Assembly (NCBI RefSeq): GCF_000373645.1
Contig: NZ_KB892001.1
Location: forward strand, 491,394-555,393
Length of the DNA stretch: 64,000 nt
Direction: 5' to 3'
DNA from: Streptomyces sp. ATexAB-D23
GTDB lineage: Bacteria; Actinomycetota; Actinomycetes; Streptomycetales; Streptomycetaceae
Shown here: positions 26,095 through 34,009 of the stretch, in pieces
How the letters are laid out: every line of letters starts with the position of its first letter
How positions within the stretch are numbered: position 1 is the first letter of the stretch
Translations under genes and position numbers: made by a program
Notes under the pieces: model-generated
What the model saw: only the letters and a program-made list of their open reading frames with translations
Databases searched by the model: none
Told to the model about the DNA's origin: nothing

Positions 26095-27233
26095 ACCGGC
26101 TGGAGCCGACCGGACTGGCCGTCCGCCCCTCGCAGGTGTGGGGCGGCATCCGGCTGGTGCCGCTGGTGCGTGAGCGTCCCGTCGAGGGGCTGCGGCTGCA
26201 CCGGGAGGTGTACGCGGGAGGCGGGACCGGGGCGGTGCGGGTGGGGCCGCGTACGCATGACACCTCGTACATTCCGCACGGGTTCGTCGCCGACTGGTCC
26301 GGTGAGGGGGCGGCCGGTGCCGCGTACGGGACGCAGCTCGGCGCCGACGACGGGCGGGGCCGGGCCGGCGAGCCGCCCCGGGTCCTGCGGCTGCCGCGCC
26401 ACCGCCATCACCGGCTCGCCAAGCGGCAGGCCGGTGACCGGCTGCGATTCCTGCCGCTGCACCTGGCGTTGGAGGGCTATCTCGCGCTGCACTTCGGCGG
26501 TCCCTCGACGGCCTGGGAGGAGTGGTCGCGGCAGGCGCTGCGCGACGGGCTCTCGCCGCGTGCCGAGGACGCGTACCTGGGCCGGTCGGTGCGCGGGCTC
26601 GGGGACGCGCTGCGGGCGTTCGAGATCCATCCGGGCCAGTGCGGGGTGCTGGTGTACGCCGCCGACGCCCTGGCCGCCGCCTTCGTCGTCCCCCACCCGG
26701 ACGACTACCGGCTGCTGCACCCCACGCTCGTGGAGGACCTGTTCGGTGAGCTGGTCCACCAGTACGCGATGTACGGGGCGCCGGTACCGGAGTTCGGGGC
26801 GCGCATCGCGGACGGGCCCGGGTTGCGGACGTTGGCGGGGCTGCGGGCGGCCGCGCGGGAGCAGGAGCGTGCGTGGGCCGAGGCGCACGACACGCTCTTC
26901 GCTCGGGAGCTGCTGGACACCTCGTACGGCTTCGAACGGGTCTACCGGATGGGCGGGTTCACGCTGTGGCGGTTCCTGCCCCCGTTCGTACGCGACGGGA
27001 CCGGGCAGCACATCGGCGAGACGGTCACCGACCACAAGGGGCGGGTGGCGTATCTGAAGACGTTCCGGCTGTCCGAGGCGCAGATCCGGCGCGGATATCT
27101 GCTGCGGCGGCTGGCCGACGCGGACTGGCGGCTGCCCGTCGCCGCGCGGGCGCTGGGCACCAGCGAGCCGGAACTGCGGCGGCGGATCAGCGGCGCGGGC
27201 TTCGCGCATCTGCTCCGGCACCGGGAGGGATGA
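26091..27233 (+). CDS. ARPP-2-like domain protein
   Basis: This 380-residue cytosolic protein has AVRPSQVWGGIRLVPLVRERPVEGLRLHREVY at its start (printed in part: VWGGIRLVPLVRE). It continues with PHGFVADW, LPLHLALEGYLALHFGGP, TLVEDLFGELVHQYAMYG and a C-terminal helical region. I recall this as the ARPP-2 family, defined from conflict/RNA-repair type gene neighbourhoods with ADP-ribosylglycohydrolase and phosphatase genes; its biochemical activity is unknown. GTG 26091 overlaps the stop of the broken vWA gene (GTGA), so the two were translationally coupled and likely act together. The gene itself is intact. Confidence 0.65.
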   Translation: MNRLEPTGLAVRPSQVWGGIRLVPLVRERPVEGLRLHREVYAGGGTGAVRVGPRTHDTSYIPHGFVADWSGEGAAGAAYGTQLGADDGRGRAGEPPRVLRLPRHRHHRLAKRQAGDRLRFLPLHLALEGYLALHFGGPSTAWEEWSRQALRDGLSPRAEDAYLGRSVRGLGDALRAFEIHPGQCGVLVYAADALAAAFVVPHPDDYRLLHPTLVEDLFGELVHQYAMYGAPVPEFGARIADGPGLRTLAGLRAAAREQERAWAEAHDTLFARELLDTSYGFERVYRMGGFTLWRFLPPFVRDGTGQHIGETVTDHKGRVAYLKTFRLSEAQIRRGYLLRRLADADWRLPVAARALGTSEPELRRRISGAGFAHLLRHREG

Positions 27234-27269
27234 GGCCCGCGCCAAGGGCTGTCCGGCCGGGAAACCCCG

Positions 27270-27307
27270 GTAACACGGGGTTCACACGAGGGCAACGGTC
27301 GGGAAAT
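27270..27307 (+). promoter_or_regulatory. GlnR box upstream of glnII
   Basis: Pentamers GTAAC (27270-27274), TTCAC (27281-27285), GCAAC (27292-27296) and GAAAT (27303-27307) are spaced by exactly six bases, the same 11-base periodicity as the box before glnA. It fits the GlnR consensus and ends 56 bases before the proposed glnII start. Confidence 0.8.
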
Positions 27308-27362
27308 CGCGCCTTGCGAAGCTGCGTCGCATACACCGCAGCACCCGCAAAGGATGGCTTCC

Positions 27363-28397
27363 GTGACGTTCAAGGCTGAGTACATCTGGATCGACGGCAC
27401 CGAGCCGACCGCCAAGCTCCGTTCCAAGACCAGGATCATGCCCGGTGCCCCGTCGTCCGACGTGGCCCGGCTGCCCGTCTGGGGCTTCGACGGGTCGAGC
27501 ACCAGCCAGGCCGAGGGCCACGCCTCGGACCGGGTGCTGAAGCCGGTCTTCACCTGTCCGGACCCGATCCGCGGCGGTGACGACGTCCTGGTCCTGTGCG
27601 AGGTCTTCGACATCGACATGACCCCGCACGCCTCCAACACGCGGGCACTGCTGCGTCCGGTCGCCGAGCGGTTCGCCGGGCAGGAGGCGATCTTCGGCAT
27701 CGAGCAGGAGTACACGTTCTTCGACGGCCACCGGCCGCTCGGCTTCCCCGAGGGCGGCTTCCCGGCCGCGCAGGGCGGCTACTACTGCGGCGTCGGCGCG
27801 GACGAGATCTTCGGCCGCGAGATCGTCGAGAAGCACCTCGACAACTGCCTGAAGGCGGGCCTGGGCATCTCCGGCATCAACGCCGAGGTCATGCCGGGCC
27901 AGTGGGAGTTCCAGGTGGGCCCGCTGTCCCCGCTGGAGGTCTCCGACCAGCTGTGGATCGCCCGCTGGCTGCTCTACCGCACCGCCGAGGACTTCGACGT
28001 CTCCGCGACCCTCGACCCGAAGCCGGTCAAGGGCGACTGGAACGGCGCGGGCGCGCACACCAACTTCTCCACCAGGGCGATGCGCGAGGGCTACGACGCG
28101 ATCATCACCGCGTGCGAGTCGCTGGGCGAGGGCTCGAAGCCGATGGACCACGTCAAGAACTACGGCGCGGGCATCGACGACCGGCTGACCGGACTGCACG
28201 AGACCGCCCCGTGGAACGAGTACAGCTACGGCGTCTCCGACCGCGGCGCCTCGGTCCGCATCCCGTGGCAGGTCGAGCAGGACCGCAAGGGCTACATCGA
28301 GGACCGCCGCCCGAACGCCAACGTCGACCCGTACGTCGTCACGCGGCTGATCGTGGACACCTGCTGCACGGCGCTGGAGAAGGCCGGCCAGGTCTGA
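27363..28397 (+). CDS. glnII: type II glutamine synthetase GlnII
   Basis: This 344-residue eukaryote-like glutamine synthetase has VWGFDGSSTSQAEG, the GIEQEYTFFD active-site motif, GINAEVMPGQWEFQVGP and GDWNGAGAHTNFST, all GSII-specific. It assimilates ammonia as a decamer/octamer and, unlike GlnA, is not adenylylated. GTG 27363 with AAAGGA nine bases upstream gives MTFKAEYIW, the usual start; ATG 27354 would overlap that ribosome site. A GlnR box precedes it and a 17-bp terminator follows. Confidence 0.96.
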   Translation: MTFKAEYIWIDGTEPTAKLRSKTRIMPGAPSSDVARLPVWGFDGSSTSQAEGHASDRVLKPVFTCPDPIRGGDDVLVLCEVFDIDMTPHASNTRALLRPVAERFAGQEAIFGIEQEYTFFDGHRPLGFPEGGFPAAQGGYYCGVGADEIFGREIVEKHLDNCLKAGLGISGINAEVMPGQWEFQVGPLSPLEVSDQLWIARWLLYRTAEDFDVSATLDPKPVKGDWNGAGAHTNFSTRAMREGYDAIITACESLGEGSKPMDHVKNYGAGIDDRLTGLHETAPWNEYSYGVSDRGASVRIPWQVEQDRKGYIEDRRPNANVDPYVVTRLIVDTCCTALEKAGQV

Positions 28398-28423
28398 GCC
28401 CAGGCACCGACGCCCGTAGTAAC

Positions 28424-28461
28424 GAGGGGGCGCCCACCGGAGGTCCGGTGGGCGCCCCCTC
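28424..28461. terminator. glnII hairpin terminator
   Basis: A 17-bp perfect stem (GAGGGGGCGCCCACCGG at 28424-28440, complement at 28445-28461) has the loop AGGT. It begins 27 bases after the glnII stop codon. Confidence 0.88.
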
Positions 28462-28624
28462 CGGCGTTGTCAGTGGGTGACGGACCCCGACCGGCTGGAG
28501 GGGCCGGTTCCGGGTGGGCGGCGGGGCCGGTTCCGGGCCGGCGTGAGGAACGTAACGCAAAGGGTCGGTATCGACGGGTGGAAGAGGTCTGCTCCGGGGT
28601 GCCGTTCTCTGGTTGAATGGGGGC

Positions 28625-28744
28625 ATGGCCAGTTACCCGCACACCTCGGCAGGTCGCAGCGACCTCGAGCCGTTCTGGCCCTCCCGTCAGCATCACGACT
28701 TCGACCGGGTGTGTTGCCGCGCGCTGAACGCGCCGGCCCTCTGA
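28625..28744 (+). CDS. possible small protein or leader, 39 residues
   Basis: ATG 28625 opens a 39-codon frame ending at 28744 with amino acids MASYPHTSAGRSDLEPFWPS at the start and FDRVCCRALNAPAL at the end. The tandem cysteines near the end recall short cysteine-containing leader ORFs of streptomycetes. It lies 83 bases before the winged-helix gene on the same strand. The ribosome site is poor. Expression is uncertain. Confidence 0.35.
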   Translation: MASYPHTSAGRSDLEPFWPSRQHHDFDRVCCRALNAPAL

Positions 28745-28827
28745 AGCCGCTCACCCGGCCTCCGGTCTGCGCGCACGCAGCAAGTCCGTCCACAGACGAC
28801 TCCTTCGCGCGAAAGAGCTGACCCCTC

Positions 28828-29436
28828 ATGGCGAACACCCGTTCCTTCTCCGCCGCAGCCGCTGCCACCGCAGCGCCGGCGGTGGCCGCTGCGACCGCAT
28901 CCGTCCGTTCCCAGTCCCTGAGCCGGCACCGGCTGCGTGCCGTCGCCCCCGACGAGGTCGTCCAGCAGGCCGACGTATCCGCGTTCCTCACACCGGACGC
29001 GACCTGGCTGCCGGCTCCTCAGCACACCCTGCCCACTCTGCCGGGCCGGCCGCCGATGGTCGGTTACCTGGTGCTCGTGCCCGCCGACCAGCAGCCGGCC
29101 TTCGCTGCCGCCGCCGCCCAGTACACGGTGCCGGAGCAGCCGGTGGACGCGGCGGGCGGGCCGGTGACCATCGACCCCGTCCAGCGCTCCGCGTCGGTGA
29201 ACGGGCAGCTGCTGGACCTCACCTACCTGGAGTTCGAGCTCCTCGCCCATCTGGTGGCGCACCCCCACCGGGTGCACACCCGCGATCAGTTGGTGACCAC
29301 GGTCTGGGGGTACGGGCACGTGGGCGACGGGCGCACCGTCGATGTCCACATCGCCCGGCTGCGCCGCAAGCTCGGCGCCGAGCACCGCCGTTCGATCCAG
29401 ACGGTGCGGCGGGTGGGGTACAAGTACGCCCCCTGA
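28828..29436 (+). CDS. winged-helix (OmpR-type) DNA-binding protein
   Basis: This 202-residue protein has an Ala-rich N-terminal half without a receiver aspartate site. The C-terminal OmpR/PhoB-type winged helix (residues about 105-202) shows LDLTYLEFELLAHLVAHPHRVHTRDQLV, VWGYGHVGDGRTVDVHIARLRRKL and TVRRVGYKY. It therefore resembles an orphan regulator that lost or never had a response-regulator domain. It lies downstream of glnII, an arrangement I recall from other streptomycetes. ATG 28828 was used. A 17-bp terminator follows. Confidence 0.85.
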   Translation: MANTRSFSAAAAATAAPAVAAATASVRSQSLSRHRLRAVAPDEVVQQADVSAFLTPDATWLPAPQHTLPTLPGRPPMVGYLVLVPADQQPAFAAAAAQYTVPEQPVDAAGGPVTIDPVQRSASVNGQLLDLTYLEFELLAHLVAHPHRVHTRDQLVTTVWGYGHVGDGRTVDVHIARLRRKLGAEHRRSIQTVRRVGYKYAP

Positions 29437-29453
29437 GCGCTCGTGTGAACACG

Positions 29454-29496
29454 ACGGGCTCCGGCCCCGGTGCGGTGCGCCGGGGCCGGAGCCCGT
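29454..29496. terminator. hairpin terminator between convergent genes
   Basis: A 17-bp perfect stem (ACGGGCTCCGGCCCCGG at 29454-29470, complement at 29480-29496) has a 9-base loop. It serves the winged-helix gene and the convergent MMPL gene. Confidence 0.87.
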
Positions 29497-29511
29497 CCGG
29501 TCCGTCCGGGG

Positions 29512-31644
29512 TCAGCCGCGCACCCCGGGTCCCACCGGGGTGGCGGGGGCGGCCGGCTCCGGTTCGCCGTGGTCCATGGCCCGCAGCCGGCCGAGGCCGC
29601 GCGGGGTGCGCCAGTTGCGCTCGCCGAGCATCGCCATCACGGAGGGCAGCAGCACCATCCGTACGATCGTGGCGTCCAGCAGTACGGCGGCGGCCAGGCC
29701 GACGCCCATCTGCTGCATGTCCTGCATCGAGAGGGTCGCGAAGACCGAGAACACCGCCACCATGATCACGGCGGCGCCGGTCACCGCCCCGGCCGTGCGC
29801 CGGATGCCCTCGTCGATCGCGGCCGGGGTGGCGAGCCCGCGGCCGTGCGCCTCGCGGATCCGGGAGACCACGAAGACGTGGTAGTCCATCGAAAGGCCGA
29901 ACAGGACGACGAGGACGAACAGCGGCATCCATGCCTCGACCGCGCCGACGCCTTCCGAGCCGATCAGGCCGGCGCCCCAGCCGTGCTGGAAGACGGCGGT
30001 CATCACCCCGTACGCGGCGGCCACCGAGAGCAGGTTGAGCAGGATCGAGGTGACGGCGATGACGTACGACCGGAAGCAGAACAGCATCAGCAGGAACGTC
30101 ACCGCGGTGATGAAGAGGAAGACGGGGGCGATGCCGCGCTTCAGCTGGTCGTTGAAGTCGACGGACCCGGCCACCTCACCGGTGACGTAGGCGCGGGCGC
30201 CGGTCGAGCCGAAGGCGGCGGGCAGCCGCTCCTCGCGCAGTTCGGCGAGGCCGTCCTTCCCGTCCGGCAGCGGGACCTCGATCTCGGCGACGTTCTGCGC
30301 CCGGTGCACGGTGACGTGGTCGAAGCCGGCGAGGGCCTTGCGGACGGCGGGGGCCGTGATGTCGTCGGCCTCGACGACGACCTGGGCGGGGGCGGGGCCG
30401 CCGGGGAAGGTGTCGCTGATGTGGCGGTAGGCGACGGACAGCGCGGAGTCCGAGCCGAACTGCTTCTCCAGGCCGAGGGACTCGGTCTTCATGCCGATGG
30501 CGGGCACGGCGAGCGCGAGCAGGACGGCGACGGAGGCGGCGGCGAAGAACTTCGGGCTCCTCAGGACAGGCCGCAGCAGCCGGCCGGCGAATCGGCCGCT
30601 CTGCTTGCCGCCCCGCTTGCCGCGCCGGTTCAGCAGCGGCACCCTGCCCGCGTCGACCCGGTCGCCCAGCCAGGACAGCAGGGCGGGCAGCACCGTCACG
30701 GAGCCCAGCATGGCGATGAGGACGACGATGATCGTGGCGAGGGCGAAGCCCTTGAAGAGCATCAGCCCGGACAGGAACATCCCGGCCATCGCGACCATCA
30801 CGGTGAGCCCGGAGACCAGCACGGCCCGGCCGCTGGTGGCGGCGGCGATGCGCAGGGCGGTCTCGGCGTCGCGTCCGGCGGCCCGCTCGTCGCGTTCGCG
30901 CCGCAGGTAGAACAGGCAGTAGTCGACGCCGACGGCGAAGCCCATCAGGAACATCACGGAGTACGTGGTCTGGAAGAGGTGCAGCTGGTGGCTGGCCAGC
31001 GAGAGCAGTCCGAAGGCCGCCATGCACGCGGTGAGGGCCAGCCCTACGGGCAGCAGGGCCGCGACGACGGCTCCGAACGCGACGAGCAGGATGCCCAGGG
31101 CCAGGGGTACGGCGGTGAACTCGGCCTTCTTGAAGTCCTCGGAGAGCAGGTCGCCGAGCCACTTGCCGGCGCTGGCGTCGCCGAACTGGTGGATGGTGAC
31201 GTCCGGCCGCTTCTCCTCCACCCCCGCCACGGCGTCGAGCACCGGCTGCACCCGGTCGGACGCGGTGCCCGCGTCGCCCTTCATCTCGAAGGTGATCAGC
31301 GCGTCCTTGCCGTCCTCGGAGCGGACCGGGTCCGCCAGGCCCGTGACCTCGCCGGTCCTGTCGAGGGCGGCGGTCAGCTCCCGCGCGGCGGTCCGCCAGC
31401 CGTCGGGCTCGGCCGCCGACACCATGACGAGTTCGCCGGCCCGGTGGCCGAGACCCGCGTCGGAGAGGATCTGTTCGGCGCGGGCCGAGTCGCCGGCGCC
31501 GTTCTCCGCGTCGGTCATCTCGACCATGCCCGAAGCTCCGCCGATGCCCGCGGCGAGTACGACGAAGAGCAGCCAGCCGAAAATGGCCGTCTTGCGATGG
31601 TGTGCGCTCCACACACCGATACGTGCCGCGAGGTTACGCCTCAT
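29512..31644 (-). CDS. MMPL family RND-type transporter
   Basis: This 710-residue protein has the RND/MMPL layout: helix 1 (KTAIFGWLLFVVLAAGIGGASG), a large extracytoplasmic loop (about 45-180), helices 2-6 (VPLALGILLVAFGAVVAALLP onward), a second loop, and helices 7-12. The motif GFAVGVDYCLFYLRRERDE and its repeat FGLSMDYHVFVVSRIREAHG carry the membrane-embedded aspartates of proton-coupled RND pumps. The cargo is unknown; relatives export lipids or drugs. It diverges from the sensor-kinase gene across 239 bases, so that two-component pair may control it. Confidence 0.88.
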   Translation of the reverse strand: MRRNLAARIGVWSAHHRKTAIFGWLLFVVLAAGIGGASGMVEMTDAENGAGDSARAEQILSDAGLGHRAGELVMVSAAEPDGWRTAARELTAALDRTGEVTGLADPVRSEDGKDALITFEMKGDAGTASDRVQPVLDAVAGVEEKRPDVTIHQFGDASAGKWLGDLLSEDFKKAEFTAVPLALGILLVAFGAVVAALLPVGLALTACMAAFGLLSLASHQLHLFQTTYSVMFLMGFAVGVDYCLFYLRRERDERAAGRDAETALRIAAATSGRAVLVSGLTVMVAMAGMFLSGLMLFKGFALATIIVVLIAMLGSVTVLPALLSWLGDRVDAGRVPLLNRRGKRGGKQSGRFAGRLLRPVLRSPKFFAAASVAVLLALAVPAIGMKTESLGLEKQFGSDSALSVAYRHISDTFPGGPAPAQVVVEADDITAPAVRKALAGFDHVTVHRAQNVAEIEVPLPDGKDGLAELREERLPAAFGSTGARAYVTGEVAGSVDFNDQLKRGIAPVFLFITAVTFLLMLFCFRSYVIAVTSILLNLLSVAAAYGVMTAVFQHGWGAGLIGSEGVGAVEAWMPLFVLVVLFGLSMDYHVFVVSRIREAHGRGLATPAAIDEGIRRTAGAVTGAAVIMVAVFSVFATLSMQDMQQMGVGLAAAVLLDATIVRMVLLPSVMAMLGERNWRTPRGLGRLRAMDHGEPEPAAPATPVGPGVRG

Positions 31645-31883
31645 GGCGGGTTCGCCCCCTGTTGCTGGATGTCCGACGTTGCTCCTCGAATCTAGGAAGG
31701 CGCCGGCCGCCGCCCCAGCCGCTGAACCCCCCGCCCGGCGAGACGTAGGGCGAGGTCAGCGGGGTGGTGCTGGGTACACCCCCATCGGGTGGGGAAGCGG
31801 CTGACGCCCGCGGTGCCCGACGGGTCAGACTGTGTGCGGACCGGGGCCGGCACGAGGCCCCGGCGAGGGGAAGAGGGACCGTG

Positions 31884-33152
31884 ATGGACGCGAAAATGGG
31901 ACGGGTCAGGTCGGCACTGCTGGCCGCGGGGCGCGGGCTGGTGCTGTCTGTCGTCGCGCTGGCGGGGTCCATCACACTCTTCGTGCTGACGGTGCTCTCG
32001 ATCGCCTTCATCCCGCTGGGCATCGGCCTGGTCACCACCCCGCAGGTGCTGGAGGCCGTCCGCAAGCACGCCAACCAGCGCCGGCTGATGGCGATCACCT
32101 GGTCGAACGTGCGCATCCCGGTCCCGTACCGCCCGTTCCCGAAGGATGTGCGCAGCGGCTTCACCGGGCAGGTGGAGCGGACCACGCTGATGCTGAAGGA
32201 CCCGGCGACCTGGCGGGACATCCAGTGGCTGCTGGTCGACATGACGGCCGGCTATACGGTGGCCGTGCTGGCGTCGGCGCTGATGCTCTACCCGGTGGAG
32301 GGGATCGTCCTGGCGGCGGGGCTGTGGCGGGTCTACACGGACGACCGGTACTGGTACGCGTTCGTCCCGGTCGACAGCCAGGGGACGGCTCTGCTCGCCG
32401 CCGCGCTGGGCGTGGTGCTGTTCACGGCCGGCGTCTTCCTGAGCAATCCCCTGCTGCGGGCCCACTTCATGATCGCCCGCTCGGTCCTCGCCCCCACCCA
32501 CGAGCGTGAACTCGCGCAGCGCATCGAGCGGTTGACCGAGACCCGGCACGAGGCGGTCGACACGGCCGCGTCCGAGCTGCGCCGCATCGAGCGGGACCTG
32601 CACGACGGGGCGCAGGCCAGGCTTGTCGCCATGGGCATGAATCTGGGCACCGTCGAGGCGCTCATCGAGAAGGACCCGGAGCAGGCGAAGAAGCTCCTGG
32701 CGATGGCCCGTGAGTCCTCGGCCGAGGCGCTGACCGAGCTGCGTGACCTGGTCCGGGGCATCCACCCGCCGGTACTGGCCGAGCGCGGGCTCGGGGACGC
32801 GGTGAAGGCGCTGGCGCTGCGGCTGCCGATCCCGTGCGAGGTGGACGTGGAGCTGGCCGGCCGGGCCGAGGCGCCGGTCGAGTCGGCGGCGTACTTCGCG
32901 GTCAGCGAGGCGCTGACGAACGCGGTGAAGCACTCGGGCGCCGAGCGGATCTGGGTGGACCTGCACCACGGCGAGGGGGCGCTCAGGTTCTCGGTGACGG
33001 ACAACGGGAAGGGCGGCGCGACGGTCGGCGCGGGCTCGGGCCTGAGCGGAATCGAACGCCGGCTCGGTACATTCGACGGCATCATGGCCGTCAGCAGCCC
33101 CGCGGGCGGTCCCACCATGGTGACCATGGAGATCCCTTGCGAGTTGTCCTAG
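31884..33152 (+). CDS. sensor histidine kinase (NarL-type partner)
   Basis: This 422-residue kinase has an N-terminal membrane region with about four helices in two hairpins (VVALAGSITLFVLTVLSIAFIPLGIGL; AVLASALMLYPVEGIVLAAGL; ALLAAALGVVLFTAGVFL). A HisKA_3 domain with ELRRIERDLHDGAQARLVAMGM includes the phospho-accepting His, and the ATPase domain has SEALTNAVKHSGA and VTDNGKGGA. ATG 31884 follows AAGAGGG; GTG 31881 is possible. The response-regulator start lies inside its 3' end, so the two are coupled. The signal is unknown. Confidence 0.9.
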   Translation: MDAKMGRVRSALLAAGRGLVLSVVALAGSITLFVLTVLSIAFIPLGIGLVTTPQVLEAVRKHANQRRLMAITWSNVRIPVPYRPFPKDVRSGFTGQVERTTLMLKDPATWRDIQWLLVDMTAGYTVAVLASALMLYPVEGIVLAAGLWRVYTDDRYWYAFVPVDSQGTALLAAALGVVLFTAGVFLSNPLLRAHFMIARSVLAPTHERELAQRIERLTETRHEAVDTAASELRRIERDLHDGAQARLVAMGMNLGTVEALIEKDPEQAKKLLAMARESSAEALTELRDLVRGIHPPVLAERGLGDAVKALALRLPIPCEVDVELAGRAEAPVESAAYFAVSEALTNAVKHSGAERIWVDLHHGEGALRFSVTDNGKGGATVGAGSGLSGIERRLGTFDGIMAVSSPAGGPTMVTMEIPCELS

Positions 33153-33790
33153 CCGAAGATCTCTTCCTGCTGCGCGACGGCCTGGTCCGCATGCTTGAGG
33201 CGTACGACTTCGAGATCGCGGCCGCCGTCGAGACCGGGCCCGAACTGACCAGGGCCTTTGCCGAGTTGGAGCCGGATGTCGCCGTTGTCGACGTCCGGCT
33301 TCCGCCGTCCCACACGGACGAGGGATTGCAGTGCGCGCTGGCGGCCCGGCGCGCGAGGCCCGGTCTGCCGGTGCTCGTGCTCTCCCAGCACGTGGAGCAG
33401 CTGTACGCGCGCGAGCTGCTGGCGGACGGCAACGGCGGGATCGGCTATCTGCTCAAGGACCGGGTCTTCGACGCCGACCAGTTCATCGACGCGGTGCGCC
33501 GGGTGGCGGCGGGCGGGACGGCGATGGACCCGCAGGTCATCTCGCAGCTGCTGACGCGGCGTTCGCAGGACAAGCCGATGGGCGGTCTGACGCCGCGCGA
33601 GCGGGAGGTCATGGAGCTGATGGCCCAGGGCCGGTCGAACGCGGCGATCGCCTCGCAGATGGTGATCACGGAGCGGGCGGTGGCCAAGCACACCTCGAAC
33701 ATCTTCGGGAAGCTCGGCCTGCCCCCGTCCGACGACGACAACCGCCGCGTTCTGGCTGTCCTGGCCTACCTGGACCGGGGCCAGGGCTAA
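33137..33790 (+). CDS. NarL/LuxR-type response regulator
   Basis: This 217-residue regulator starts MRVVLAEDLFLLRDGLVRML, has the phospho-acceptor Asp in VAVVDVRLPPSHTDEG and the switch lysine in YLLKDRV. It ends with a LuxR HTH (GGLTPREREVMELMAQGRSNAAIASQ). TTG 33137 is the first codon aligned with the family start and has GGAG six bases upstream; it overlaps the kinase gene by 16 bases. The stop codon TAA is built from the element's TA duplication plus its first base; without the element it would be TAG. Confidence 0.92.
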   Translation: MRVVLAEDLFLLRDGLVRMLEAYDFEIAAAVETGPELTRAFAELEPDVAVVDVRLPPSHTDEGLQCALAARRARPGLPVLVLSQHVEQLYARELLADGNGGIGYLLKDRVFDADQFIDAVRRVAAGGTAMDPQVISQLLTRRSQDKPMGGLTPREREVMELMAQGRSNAAIASQMVITERAVAKHTSNIFGKLGLPPSDDDNRRVLAVLAYLDRGQG

Positions 33791-33953
33791 GGGCTGTCCC
33801 GCAATTCCTGGCGGATCAGCGCGCGGCGTCAGATGCGGTGCATCGCAAGGCGGAGAGGCGCCCGCATACTGGATGTATTCGGGCGTTTCGACAACGCGGC
33901 GAGGTGCCGTAGCTGACGTCGTGCGCCCGCCAGGAATTGCGGGACAGCCCTTA
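33788..33953 (-). mobile_element. 162-bp MITE, copy 3 (in response-regulator stop codon)
   Basis: The element at 33790-33951 is the exact reverse complement of the copies at 8780 and 25547. TA is duplicated at 33788-33789 and 33952-33953, and the empty site reads CTAG. It lies in the TAG stop codon of the response-regulator gene, converting it to TAA without changing the protein. Confidence 0.92.
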
Positions 33954-34009
33954 GGACCTGTCCTCAGGCCGCCGTCTGCCGGGCGACGACGGCAGTGCGA
34001 AGACCGGCC

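Noticed and set aside
27243..27257. AAGGGCTGTCCGGCC before glnII as another MITE end
   Set aside because: Only about 11 bases match the element end, no opposite end or TA duplication is present, and the adjacent palindromic bases belong to the GlnR box region.
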